Assembly (NCBI RefSeq): GCF_006442795.2
Contig: NZ_CP083956.1
Coordinates: 2,023,501-2,087,500 of the forward strand
Length of the DNA stretch: 64,000 nt
Reading direction: 5' to 3'
DNA from: Mesorhizobium sp. B1-1-8
GTDB lineage: Bacteria > Pseudomonadota > Alphaproteobacteria > Rhizobiales > Rhizobiaceae
Of this stretch, positions 36,450-44,904 are shown one piece after another; within the stretch, counting starts at the first letter, position 1, and every line of letters starts with the position of its first letter. The translations under genes were made by a program, and so were the position numbers. The notes under the pieces are model-generated. The model had not been told where the DNA came from, made no database searches, and saw only the letters and a program-made list of their open reading frames with translations.

Positions 36450-36475
36450 AAAGCGCCGCTCGAAAGCGACGCTTT
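36450..36475 (-). terminator. Terminator between convergent genes (best for the BA14K gene)
   Basis: Stem AAAGCGnCGCT / AGCGnCGCTTT with loop CGAA. On the minus strand it is followed by TTTTTG, a good T run; on the plus strand the tail is weaker. It may serve both converging genes. Confidence 0.7.
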
Positions 36476-36497
36476 GTGTGGGGCAGGGAAGCCTCGG

Positions 36498-36902
36498 TTA
36501 ATTGGCGACGCAGAAATGCTGGTCGCCATCGCTGCCGGTGAAGGTGCCGGTGCGGGAGTTGAAGGTGCGGTAGCGGTCCGAGCAATACTCGTACCAGGCG
36601 CGGGTCCACGGTTCGGCGTAGCGCTCGGCATAGACGACCCGCGGCTGCGCGTAATAACGGCGAACGGGCGGATCGACATAATAGCTGTCGTCATAGGCCG
36701 GATCGTAGTATCTCGGCCCCGGATTGCTGAGCGCGCTGCCGATGAGGGCACCCGCCGCTAGGCCGACGACGCCGGCGGCGAGCGCATCGCCGCGATGATG
36801 ATGATGCCAGCGCCAATCATCGGCATTGGCGGCCGAGAAGGTGGCCAGCGTGGTCGCGGCAATGCCCGCGGTCAGGATGGCGCTCTTGAGAATTCGGTTC
36901 AT
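36498..36902 (-). CDS. BA14K-family exported protein
   Basis: Secreted 134-aa protein. The ATG at 36902 starts a signal peptide (ILKSAILTAGIAATTLATFSAANA). The mature part has a His-rich patch, a Gly/Ala segment (AAGVVGLAAGALIGSAL) and Tyr-rich repeats. It ends in the BA14K signature WYEYCSDRYRTFN through a C-terminal Cys. In Brucella the family is an immunoreactive 14-kDa protein linked to LPS/lectin-like activity; function here is unknown. Two Cys could form a disulfide. Confidence 0.88.
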   Translation of the reverse strand: MNRILKSAILTAGIAATTLATFSAANADDWRWHHHHRGDALAAGVVGLAAGALIGSALSNPGPRYYDPAYDDSYYVDPPVRRYYAQPRVVYAERYAEPWTRAWYEYCSDRYRTFNSRTGTFTGSDGDQHFCVAN

Positions 36903-37099
36903 TTTCGGTCTCCTTCGCGCCGGCCCGTGCAGTGTCTCGGGGATGCGGACCGGCTTTAGCAAAGATTAATAAAAGACCGTGGCTGAACGGAGGCTGAACG
37001 AAACCGGCTGGACGATCTGGTCGCTCAAACAAAATGATAGCCGCGGCGGGAGCGCCCTCCGCCTGCTCAATCTCCGTCGGATCCGTCTTGAAACCGGCT

Positions 37100-37312
37100 T
37101 CAGCCGATCGACAGATTGACGGCCTTCGGACCCTTGCCACGCTTGTCCGGCTCGGTGTCGAATGTCACTTTCTGCCCATCCTCAAGACCGGGAAGGCCCG
37201 ACGCCTGCACGGCCGAAATGTGGACGAAGACATCCTTCGCGCCATCATCGGGCGTGATGAAGCCAAAGCCTTTGGCGTGGTTGAAGAATTTGACGGTGCC
37301 GGTCTGCGGCAT
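37100..37312 (-). CDS. cspA: Cold shock domain protein
   Basis: Single cold-shock OB-fold protein of 70 aa binding single-stranded RNA/DNA. RNP1 is KGFGFITP and RNP2 is VFVHISAV. The ATG at 37312 starts [11 protein letters not shown], the standard N-terminus, after GGAGG. A close paralogue lies upstream at 37542-37754. Confidence 0.95.
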   Translation of the reverse strand: MPQTGTVKFFNHAKGFGFITPDDGAKDVFVHISAVQASGLPGLEDGQKVTFDTEPDKRGKGPKAVNLSIG

Positions 37313-37439
37313 GGGAGGCTCCTTTGATCCCATCAAGTCCATCTCGGGCCGGCAAATGCCCGAGAGGAAATTTGTCCTTTATTTTAGCGCTATCGGCAAG
37401 AAAAAGTTTTTGCGTGCCCGTCCAAGCATTTGCAACACG

Positions 37440-37467
37440 AAAAAGGCGCGACCGTTCCGTCGCGCCC
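37440..37467 (-). terminator. Terminator of the upstream cold shock gene
   Basis: On the minus strand GGCGCGAC / GTCGCGCC with a 6-base loop, followed by five T. It ends the 37542-37754 gene before the downstream cold shock gene, so the two paralogues are separately transcribed. Confidence 0.85.
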
Positions 37468-37541
37468 TCGAATTTTTCACACCCGGCCAGAAGCCGGTTG
37501 CCCTGCCATTTTATGCGCAGAGGGCAGGCGATGCTGGCCGA

Positions 37542-37754
37542 TCAGGCGGCGCGGAGGTTGACCGCCTTGGGGCCCTTGCCCATGCGGTCCGGCTCGACGT
37601 CGAAGGTGACCTTCTGGCCGTCGACGAGCGTGCGCAAGCCGGAAGCCTCGATTGCGGAGATGTGGACGAACACGTCCTTGGCGCCGCCGTCGGGCGTGAT
37701 GAAGCCGAAGCCTTTGGTGGCGTTGAAGAACTTTACGGTGCCGGTCTGGGCCAT
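37542..37754 (-). CDS. cspA: Cold shock domain protein
   Basis: Cold shock protein of 70 aa, a close paralogue of the one at 37100-37312. RNP1 KGFGFITP and RNP2 VFVHISAI are present. The start [11 protein letters not shown] follows AAGGAG. It has its own terminator, and a long leader of the kind that regulates cold shock mRNAs may lie in the ~460-bp region upstream. Confidence 0.95.
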   Translation of the reverse strand: MAQTGTVKFFNATKGFGFITPDGGAKDVFVHISAIEASGLRTLVDGQKVTFDVEPDRMGKGPKAVNLRAA

Positions 37755-38216
37755 TGGGGAAACTCCTTCACCCGTCAGTCTTGTGGTTTGCCCGCTGCCT
37801 CTCGCCTCGAGCAAATCCCGGTGGTTGCTTCGGCAGTCATGCATTCGCGCATGGTCAAACCCCCCGCCGAATACGGGGCCGTCAGAGATTCACACTTATC
37901 GGGGAAAGGTCGTCCAAAACGCGCCGCTCTCCGGGTCGCAAATGCCCGAACGCTAAATTTATTACACGGAAACGTGATGGTTGCAAGACGGCGACGCGGG
38001 CGGCCTTCGGCGCGTCCAACGCAGGGCATCGATAGACCCGGCGCCAGGGGAGGTCATGGGCCCAGAGACGGGCCACGCATAGGCCAGCAAGGAGACTTGC
38101 GCAGAGTGGCTTTTGCGGCTGTGGCAATCCACTAACCAGGGGTTGCGTTCGATGCAGGAATGGCGAGGATTGCTGTTGGCCGCGCCTCTGTGCCGGGCAG
38201 TCTTGGAGAGGGATTC
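37755..38216. other. Intergenic region, probable cold shock mRNA leader
   Basis: About 460 bp between the cold shock gene (minus) and the Kazal lipoprotein (plus). Its left part should be the cold shock promoter and 5' leader. No convincing gene was seen; short frames here lack family features and good ribosome-binding sites. Confidence 0.45.
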
Positions 38217-38603
38217 ATGCGATTTCCTGCAGCCTCGAGGCAGGGCTTCGTCGCCTTGCTTTTGCCCGCACTACTGGCCGCCTGCACGGTTGTGGTCGAC
38301 GACGGACCGCGGCCGCGCCCGCCAAGGCCCGAGCCGCAATTCTGCACCAGGCAATACGAACCGGTCTGCGCCCGGCGCGGCGGCGACCGCCAGACCTTCG
38401 CCAATGCCTGCCTCGCGGAGCGGGCAGGCTACCGCATCGTGCGCGAGGGGCCGTGCCGCGACAGCGGCGGCGGCGAACAGACTTTCTGCACGCGCGAATA
38501 CGCGCCGGTCTGCGCCAGGCGCCATGGCGAGGCGCGCACCTTCCCGAACGCCTGCGAGGCGCGCGCCGCGGATTACCGCATCATCGGCGACGGACCGTGC
38601 TGA
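38217..38603 (+). CDS. Lipoprotein with two Kazal-type inhibitor domains
   Basis: Exported protein of 128 aa. A signal peptide ends in a lipobox (LLPALLAACTV), so Cys22 or so is probably lipidated. A Pro/Arg linker (DDGPRPRPPRPEP) leads to two tandem Kazal domains, each of form C-x3-YxPVCA-Arg-Arg then TF-x-NAC, Ala-rich helix, and a final GPC. Kazal domains inhibit serine proteases; bacterial ones are uncommon and their targets unknown. The ATG at 38217 sits after GGAGAGGGA. Confidence 0.88.
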   Translation: MRFPAASRQGFVALLLPALLAACTVVVDDGPRPRPPRPEPQFCTRQYEPVCARRGGDRQTFANACLAERAGYRIVREGPCRDSGGGEQTFCTREYAPVCARRHGEARTFPNACEARAADYRIIGDGPC

Positions 38604-38678
38604 GGCTGCAGTCGTTTGCTTTTCAAAGGAGAACGGTCGAGTCGTTCTCTACTTTGTCTTACCTAGAATTCGGGTTCA

Positions 38679-41480
38679 TTATGCCTTAGGTGATGGAAAG
38701 AAGTTGGTCCATCTGTCCGCGAAGCATCCTTTTGTTTCCGCTTTTTCTCGGTAGTTTTCAAAGGAAAACTCGGATGTTTCTGAGTGGTAAGCATCAAGAA
38801 CACCCGAATTTATAGTTCTTGCAACCGACACAACTCTCTCGTATAGATCATTTACTCTTTTTCCAAATTCTAACACTGCGTGCTGACCTCCAGGCCTCTT
38901 TATTCTTTCAGAGTCTCTAACAAGATCAACCATCCAGCGTGTTGGCTTAACCAGTTTCTTTAGGCTTTCTGCTGTCTTAACGGGTAAGATCTTAACAATG
39001 TAATCATAGTCGCCATATTCGACTAGAGCACGTGTCTCGCGAAGATCATGAGACAAAGTTGAGGGAGAGGTCGGTGCGGCCCCCCTGCACGTGAACCATA
39101 AATCCCGAAAATTCGCGTTAACCTCTTCCGAACTATCGTATGATTTTCCGATGTTTATCACCGATTTGATACCGATCGCCCGGACCATGTCGTAGTCATA
39201 TGGAATAAAATCCGATCCTCTAAAAATAAATGTCCCTCGATTAAAGTAAACATATGGAGAATCTGATTCTGTAACCTTAAAATCCTTCATGCTTCTGACG
39301 TCAGATTCATTAGATACCACCGAATTTACAAACGATGAGAATAGGTAGTCATCAATATTGTCGGTCACGTCTCGGTCAAAAGAGTTAAATTGGGTTCTCG
39401 AAAGATTCAAGGGAGCAAATGCGTCGGGATCTTCGAAAGTAATCCAGAAGTACCCGCGCCTCTTTATAGAGCTTTCTCCATAAAAAAGGCGATCTTTGTT
39501 AAATGATAAGGAATTGAAAATCTCTCCAAACCTATACAAACTGTCTATTTGCGTATACGGGGTAGATCCATCTATCTGTCTAACTGCAATGCCATTCACA
39601 AAATTGGGCCTATCGACTCTTTCTTCAGCTATACCCCATCTGACATTCCTAAATTTCGTAGTATTAAATGTGTTCACAGGGTTTGCATGCTTCTCTCCTA
39701 TGCGCACAGACTCTTCCTTTGTTCCAGATCGTAAAAAGTGAAGCGAAACTCTGGGAGAAAGGTCGTCAAAAGAGTAATAATCTTTATGGTTTGTTAAATA
39801 TCTGCCGATTTTTTCTGCCCGTGACAGGTCCGTTTCAATTTTGACTTCACATCCAATATCACAATTTTGAGGCTTTATCTCAATCTCTTTGTCGTGCAGA
39901 CCGGCAGTGAACGCAAAGCCTGCACCGTCGGCTGAGTTCCACCGGCGCGTTCTCACCGAAATCTTAGGCCCAATCAAAAAGGCTGCAAGGGCGCCTACGC
40001 CAAATCGACCAGAACGAGCAATAGTCGAATGGCCGTCTTCGTTAACGTAGTCTGATTGCCAACTCCGAGACGCCCGATAAGAAGCTCCAGCGTTGAGAAA
40101 ATAATTCTTTAATACATTGACATCCATTCCAACACCATTATCCACGATGCGGAATATTGCCTCTGATTCTCTAATATCGAAGTAGATGTTTATCTCGCCG
40201 ACGTCTTTTCTTAGGTGTGGTACATCAAGGGCCTTAGCCTCTATTACGGCATCGCGCGCGTTCTGAATCAACTCGCGAACTCCATAACCTGGGTGGTCGC
40301 CATATAAGGGAGATAAAAGAAGCGACAGCATCTCGGTTTCGGCCACCTTGAACGAGATGCTTTCAGGTACAAAATCCGGCGAGTTAAAATTTTCCAAGAT
40401 ATTGCTTCGAATTCGGCGCACGGACAGATTCAAGCGATCTAACCCTGAGACTCCTTGCCGCCCATAAATTTCTCCTAGAACTGCCCACGTTTTATCCATC
40501 TCCGATTGCAGATCTGTCAGCCATCCCTTAACACGAAGAAAATCCGAAACATTTGTTGGCCGACTATCTATTAGGAGTGCCTCGGGGTCATCATGGGTCC
40601 GTGTAATGTTTACTACGCTTTGGTGAACTCGCCATTCGCGTTGCGAGATGGGGCTCTTAATCGGGTGAATTCTCGTTCTGAGTGAGGGGGCGCGCGTGGC
40701 TTGAATCTGCGCGTAGTCGGCTAGCCGAATTAATCCCATAAGGTAGACAATATGTATCCGATTAAAATCACGAATATCAAATTCAGAGTTGATGTAAGGA
40801 AAAGTATCGCGAAGGTTCATTCCATGGCTGCGGGCCACATAACCTATCAAGTCGCGGATTCGAATATCGAATCCCAGTAACATTTGTGGTAGAGACAAGT
40901 TTTCATCAAGCCCTAGTGCAATGTCATGAGCTAGGCGGGGATGGTTTCTACGAAGAAATTCCCCAATTAGTAATCGCTGCCTGTCTGTAAAATCCAGAAT
41001 GTTAGACGGTAGAGTAGGTATTGGCTCGATGTCACCAAATATTGATATCAATGTACTTTGATTAAACCTCTTTGCCTCCTGGATATAAGATTGCCAAGAT
41101 TCTGGCCAATTGACTTTGTCGATTTTATTGTACAGCTTTGTGTGACTCGGGTTTACTAACCTGAGAAATTGGTCCTCCGTAAGGTGCATTCCGCAGTCAT
41201 GGCAATAACTAGAGCACAACAAGGTAGACAAATCTTCAGCGGTTATGATATCAAAAGACGATTTATCTATAAATTCGATTGCCGAGCTAAATACTTCAAG
41301 TGAGTGGCGCTCGGAATGATCCGTGTAATTTTTAAAGAAGGGTATTCCTGCTGCTTGGAACCAATCTGAGAAATGGTTCGAAGATGTTATAGCCTTGGGC
41401 GCATGCTGAGGGTCCGCCTTGAAAATTGAGGCTAGCTCTTCTGGCAATATCTGTTCAACCTTCTCAATTGTTATAGACAT
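38679..41480 (-). CDS. HD-domain plus Hsp90/GHKL-type ATPase protein, putative conflict (defence) effector
   Basis: Cytoplasmic protein of 933 aa. Residues ~45-260 form an HD-type metal-dependent domain: His55 and His59 (TDHSERHS), HD at 94-95 with His99 (CHDCGMH), His180/His185 and a late Asp255 (IRLADYAQ). Residues ~370-530 are a GHKL ATPase of the Hsp90/MORC kind: N box ELIQNARDA (403-411), VDNGVGM (446-452) and GRFGVGALAAFL (491-502). The rest resembles no family I can name. Both sites look intact. The gene is AT-rich (sampled lines about 33-53 percent G+C against ~65 outside) and stands alone, signs of transfer. ATG 41480 is chosen over TTG 41546. HD/Hsp90 fusions have been linked to prokaryotic conflict systems; that role here is inference. 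Confidence 0.85.
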   Translation of the reverse strand: MSITIEKVEQILPEELASIFKADPQHAPKAITSSNHFSDWFQAAGIPFFKNYTDHSERHSLEVFSSAIEFIDKSSFDIITAEDLSTLLCSSYCHDCGMHLTEDQFLRLVNPSHTKLYNKIDKVNWPESWQSYIQEAKRFNQSTLISIFGDIEPIPTLPSNILDFTDRQRLLIGEFLRRNHPRLAHDIALGLDENLSLPQMLLGFDIRIRDLIGYVARSHGMNLRDTFPYINSEFDIRDFNRIHIVYLMGLIRLADYAQIQATRAPSLRTRIHPIKSPISQREWRVHQSVVNITRTHDDPEALLIDSRPTNVSDFLRVKGWLTDLQSEMDKTWAVLGEIYGRQGVSGLDRLNLSVRRIRSNILENFNSPDFVPESISFKVAETEMLSLLLSPLYGDHPGYGVRELIQNARDAVIEAKALDVPHLRKDVGEINIYFDIRESEAIFRIVDNGVGMDVNVLKNYFLNAGASYRASRSWQSDYVNEDGHSTIARSGRFGVGALAAFLIGPKISVRTRRWNSADGAGFAFTAGLHDKEIEIKPQNCDIGCEVKIETDLSRAEKIGRYLTNHKDYYSFDDLSPRVSLHFLRSGTKEESVRIGEKHANPVNTFNTTKFRNVRWGIAEERVDRPNFVNGIAVRQIDGSTPYTQIDSLYRFGEIFNSLSFNKDRLFYGESSIKRRGYFWITFEDPDAFAPLNLSRTQFNSFDRDVTDNIDDYLFSSFVNSVVSNESDVRSMKDFKVTESDSPYVYFNRGTFIFRGSDFIPYDYDMVRAIGIKSVINIGKSYDSSEEVNANFRDLWFTCRGAAPTSPSTLSHDLRETRALVEYGDYDYIVKILPVKTAESLKKLVKPTRWMVDLVRDSERIKRPGGQHAVLEFGKRVNDLYERVVSVARTINSGVLDAYHSETSEFSFENYREKAETKGCFADRWTNFFPSPKA

Positions 41481-41794
41481 TTTGCCCGCGACAAGGATGG
41501 AGTGGTAATGATCAGCCTGTTTATCCGAACAGAGACTGATGTTCAATCTAGAGGCAGTCCCCTACATCCGGTTCTGGTGACATGGTTGGGGATAGTCGAT
41601 GCGCTGCAAATTCTCAGCGTGTGGTGTCGAAGGCGAGGTGGCCGGGAAGCCAGGGAGGCACTCTTGAATCTCACGCCCGTTTGGCTTAGGTCCGGCCAGC
41701 GGACAAACACGGCAGGTTTCCCATTAACAGAGATCAGAGAAGAGCGGCAGGAGCGAGCGGCAAGGCTAATCCAGCCAGCCCTCTCGATCCCTAT
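41481..41794. other. Junction region between the AT-rich gene and the TPR-sulfotransferase gene
   Basis: The base composition returns to GC-rich at about 41560. Bases 41723-41794 read in frame with the TPR-sulfotransferase as INRDQRRAAGASGKANPA, a typical N-terminus of such proteins but with ATT in place of ATG. The stretch 41560-41720 shows no gene. Confidence 0.55.
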
Positions 41795-43429
41795 GTGCAA
41801 CGGGCGCTGCAACTGCACCAGGCGGGGCGTCGCCAGGAAGCCGAGGGGCTCTACCGGCAGGTTCTGGCGCAGCAGCCCAAGCATGCGGCGGCACTGCATT
41901 TCCTCGGGCTGTTGCTGCATCAGACCGGCAGAAGCGAGGAGGGGCTCGACCTCATCGAACAATCGGTGACGCTGCAGCCCAACAATGCCGATTTGCTCAA
42001 CAATATGGGCACGGTGATGCGCGATCTCGGTCGTGTCGCCGCTGCCGTCGATTTCTTCCGCGGCGCGGTGGATGTCCGCCCCGAGCAGCTTGCCGCACGT
42101 GACAATCTCGGCTCGTCGCTGAAGCAGCTCGGCCAGTTCGAGGCAGCCGAGGAGATCTATCGCGGCACCATCGGCCGCAACCCGTTCCATGTCCGCGCCC
42201 GCATCGGCCTTGCCGAAACGCTGCAGGAAGCCGGGCGGCTCGACGCGGCGATCGCCGTGTTCCGCGAGTCATTGTCGATCCGGCCCAAGGATGCCGAGCT
42301 GCTCTATGGGCTGGGCGTGGCTATGATGGAGAAGGGCAAGCTTGCCGAGGCGACCGATCTCGCCCGCCAGGCGCTGGCGGTCGCTCCCGGCATGGCGAAG
42401 GCCTGGCTGTTGCTGACGCAGGTCAAGCGCCAGACCGAGCGCGATGCCGAGCTTGCCGGCATGGAAGCCGAGCACGCCAAGGCGCCGCAAGGCAGCTTGG
42501 CGCGCATGCAGCTTTCCTTCGGCCTCGGCAAGGTCAATGACGATCTCAAGGATTATGCACGTGCCTTCGACTATTTCGCCGAGGGCAATGCTATCCGCCG
42601 CGGCGGCATCGACTACGATCCGGCAAGGACCCGCGACGAATTCGAGGCGATGAAGGCGGTTTTCGATGCGGCTTTCTTCGAAAAGCACAGGCCGAGCGAC
42701 ATTTCGGACGACGCGCCGATCTTCGTCGTCGGCATGCCGCGCTCCGGCACGACGCTGGTCGAGCAGATCATCGCAAGCCATCCGCAGGTCTATGGCGCCG
42801 GCGAGCTCAGCATCCTGAGAACGGTCGTCGGCAAGCAATTTCCGATGAGCATGCAGGGCGGCTTCCCCTGGGGCATCGCGGACATGCAGGACGAAGCCTT
42901 TGCCGAAGCCGGCCAGGCCTATCTCGACATGCTGCATGCCCGCTACCCGGGCTTCCGCCATGTCACCGACAAGATGCCGGGCAATTTCCTTCTGGTCGGC
43001 ATCCTTCACATGATGCTGCCGAAGGCAAAGATCATCCATTGCGCGCGCGACGCGGCGGCCACGTGCCTGTCGATCTTCAAGGTGCATTTCCGCGGCGACA
43101 GCCACCGTTACGGCTATGAGCTCGGCGAGCTCGCCGATTTCCATAACCTCTACGCCGACATCATGGCGCATTGGCACAAGGTGCTGCCGGGTGTCGTGCA
43201 CGATGTGCGCTATGAGGATTTCGTCGCCGACCAGGAAGGCCAGACACGCGCCCTGATCAACCATCTCGGCCTGCCGTGGGACGATCGGGTGCTGTCGTTC
43301 CACGAGACCGACCGTCCGGTCCGTACCGCATCGGCCGCGCAGGTGCGCCAGCCGATGTATCAGGGCTCGGTCGATCTGTGGAAGCGCTATGGCGAGCGGT
43401 TGAAGCCGCTGCTGGATAAGCTGGGCTGA
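41795..43429 (+). CDS. TPR-repeat sulfotransferase
   Basis: Protein of 544 aa (568 if read from 41723). The N-terminal ~215 residues are about six TPR units (for example AEGLYRQVLAQQPKHAAALHFLG). The C-terminal half is a sulfotransferase with the PAPS-binding loop VVGMPRSGTTLVEQIIASHP and a later KIIHCARDAAATCLSIF segment. It transfers sulfate from PAPS to an unknown acceptor, perhaps a surface glycan or protein. GTG at 41795 is the first conventional start and lacks a ribosome-binding site. Homology of the preceding 24 codons to common MNRxQRRA starts suggests the native start was at 41723, where the codon is now ATT. Confidence 0.85.
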   Translation: MQRALQLHQAGRRQEAEGLYRQVLAQQPKHAAALHFLGLLLHQTGRSEEGLDLIEQSVTLQPNNADLLNNMGTVMRDLGRVAAAVDFFRGAVDVRPEQLAARDNLGSSLKQLGQFEAAEEIYRGTIGRNPFHVRARIGLAETLQEAGRLDAAIAVFRESLSIRPKDAELLYGLGVAMMEKGKLAEATDLARQALAVAPGMAKAWLLLTQVKRQTERDAELAGMEAEHAKAPQGSLARMQLSFGLGKVNDDLKDYARAFDYFAEGNAIRRGGIDYDPARTRDEFEAMKAVFDAAFFEKHRPSDISDDAPIFVVGMPRSGTTLVEQIIASHPQVYGAGELSILRTVVGKQFPMSMQGGFPWGIADMQDEAFAEAGQAYLDMLHARYPGFRHVTDKMPGNFLLVGILHMMLPKAKIIHCARDAAATCLSIFKVHFRGDSHRYGYELGELADFHNLYADIMAHWHKVLPGVVHDVRYEDFVADQEGQTRALINHLGLPWDDRVLSFHETDRPVRTASAAQVRQPMYQGSVDLWKRYGERLKPLLDKLG

Positions 43430-43464
43430 TCTGAGGTGAGGCCGGCCTGCGAACGGGCCGCGCC

Positions 43465-43818
43465 TTACAGCTCGATGAACGGCTGAAAGCCGCCGAAGAT
43501 CATGCGCTTGCCGTCGAACGGCATGGCGGACCAGTCCATCTTGAGACGTTCGTCGGCCATTACCTTAGCCATAACCGCGTCGCGGCTCTGCTTCGATTCA
43601 TAGACGACCCAGGAGAAGATGACGACCTCGTCGTCCTTGGCCTGCACGGCGCGCGGGAACGAGGTCAGCTCGCCATAGGGCACGTCGTCACCGATGCATT
43701 CGACATAGGCGAGGGCGCCGTGCTCCATCCAGACGGCACCGCCCTTTTCGGCCATCTTCTTGTAGGCATCGAGATTTGCCTTCGGCACGGCAAGCACGAA
43801 GCCATCGACATAGGACAT
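43465..43818 (-). CDS. DUF1428-family protein
   Basis: Small dimeric alpha-beta barrel protein of 117 aa (MSYVDGFVLAVPKANLDAYKKMA, then ECIGDDVPYGELTSFPRAVQAKDDEVVIFSWVVY, ending in GGFQPFIEL), all matching DUF1428. No catalytic role is established. It lies next to a VOC-fold gene in the same orientation; the two are commonly neighbours in soil bacteria. Confidence 0.92.
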   Translation of the reverse strand: MSYVDGFVLAVPKANLDAYKKMAEKGGAVWMEHGALAYVECIGDDVPYGELTSFPRAVQAKDDEVVIFSWVVYESKQSRDAVMAKVMADERLKMDWSAMPFDGKRMIFGGFQPFIEL

Positions 43819-43927
43819 GGTGAACTCCTTTGCTGAAAACGGGCGCCGGGTCGGCGGGGATACGACCCGGCGCGGGTGAGCGCGTCAGCCCTGGCGTTGG
43901 CGGGCGACGCTTGCTCGCTAAGAGAAC

Positions 43928-44344
43928 CTATTTTACCGGCGCGTTCATCGCCCAGGCGACGCCGAAGGGATCCTTCACCTGACCCCAGCGATCACCCCAG
44001 AACATGACCTGAAGCGGCGTGACGATCTCGCAGCCGGCGTCGACCGCGCGCTGCCACCAGGCATCGATGTCGTCGCTGCCGAGATGAAGCTGCAGAGTGT
44101 AGCCCTGCGGCGCCTGGTGCGGATGGCCGTGTTCGGGATAGGCATCGCCCAGCATCAGTGTCGAGCCGTTGACGTAAAGATGAATATGCATGGTGCGGCC
44201 CTTGTCGTCCGGCGGGTAGGCAAAGACCTCCTCCGCGCCAAAAGCCTTCTTGTAGAATTCGGCGGCCTCGATGGCGCCGTCGACCTGCAGATACGGGGTC
44301 AGTCCACCAAGCACTTGCGCCCGGGGCGGAGTCTGGTCGGTCAT
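43928..44344 (-). CDS. VOC-family (glyoxalase/PhnB-like) protein
   Basis: VOC-fold protein of 138 aa with paired beta-alpha-beta-beta-beta units: GLTPYLQVDGAIEAAEFYKKAFGAEEV and the later WGDRWGQVKDPFGVAWAM. PhnB-like members bind metals, but function is mostly unknown. The ATG at 44344 (MTDQTPP) is preferred over an upstream in-frame ATG. It is 109 bp upstream of the DUF1428 gene on the same strand. Confidence 0.9.
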   Translation of the reverse strand: MTDQTPPRAQVLGGLTPYLQVDGAIEAAEFYKKAFGAEEVFAYPPDDKGRTMHIHLYVNGSTLMLGDAYPEHGHPHQAPQGYTLQLHLGSDDIDAWWQRAVDAGCEIVTPLQVMFWGDRWGQVKDPFGVAWAMNAPVK

Positions 44345-44448
44345 TCTCGTGTTCCTCTTCACGGTTGATTGGCCTTGCGCGCCAAAGGACGGATGAAGTG
44401 GTAGCGGTCCTACATGGCCTGCGAAAATTTTTTAAAGGGCCGGGCCTA

Positions 44449-44551
44449 AAGCATGTCGCGTGAAAAAGGATTCACGCCACATGCTTCAGGTCTTTGATTT
44501 GAAGCCTGTCTTTGTCCCGAAACCGCCGCACACTTTCGGGAGACATGCTCC
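44449..44551. repeat. Mesorhizobial palindromic intergenic repeat, composite
   Basis: The first half is a hairpin with arms AAGCATGTCGCGTGAA and TTCACGCCACATGCTT (two central mismatches). The second half, CCCGAAACC...CACTTTCGGGAGACATGCTCC, matches the right end of RIME-type units. It lies between the VOC gene and the small DUF1127-like gene. Confidence 0.75.
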
Positions 44552-44588
44552 GGCAGACCGGGCAGCCGACGCTTGCCGACAGGCCACT

Positions 44589-44765
44589 TCAAATGACCTT
44601 GCCCGAGAAGGTGTTGCGGCCGTGGCGCGTTTCGAAAAATTCCGGAAAGCCGATGTCCTTGCGCAAGTCCGCGGGCAGCGACAGCAGGATGCGCTCGCTG
44701 CGGCGGCGGGCACGGGCCGCCGTGTATCGGGTCGCGATGCGGCCGATGGATGACAGTACCGACAT
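44589..44765 (-). CDS. Small Arg-rich DUF1127-like protein
   Basis: A 58-aa basic protein: MSVLSSIGRIATRYTAARA, then RRRSERILLSLPADLRKDIGF, ending NTFSGKVI. The Arg-rich stretch followed by a short LPADLRKDIG helix fits DUF1127 (YjiS-like) proteins, which in rhizobia affect phosphate, carbon and RNA metabolism. The ATG at 44765 follows GGGAGAAC. Too short for most gene callers to score with confidence. Confidence 0.7.
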   Translation of the reverse strand: MSVLSSIGRIATRYTAARARRRSERILLSLPADLRKDIGFPEFFETRHGRNTFSGKVI

Positions 44766-44904
44766 GGTTGTTCTCCCTGGTTGATGCCGGCATCATCGTG
44801 TCGGCATCCCAAGGACGGGGCAGGCAGAGGCGACCCGACAGATCGCCTGATTTATTTCTGATGTCCGCAAAGCCGGCCCACAAGAGCCGCCCTTTGCAGT
44901 GCTC

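Noticed and set aside
38655..41555. CTAGA words at both ends as target-site duplication of the island
   Set aside because: Five bases are too short to be significant in 3 kb, and the true junctions are unknown.
38604..41560. Prophage or integrative element around the AT-rich gene
   Set aside because: No integrase, transposase, capsid or tRNA was seen; only one gene is foreign-looking.
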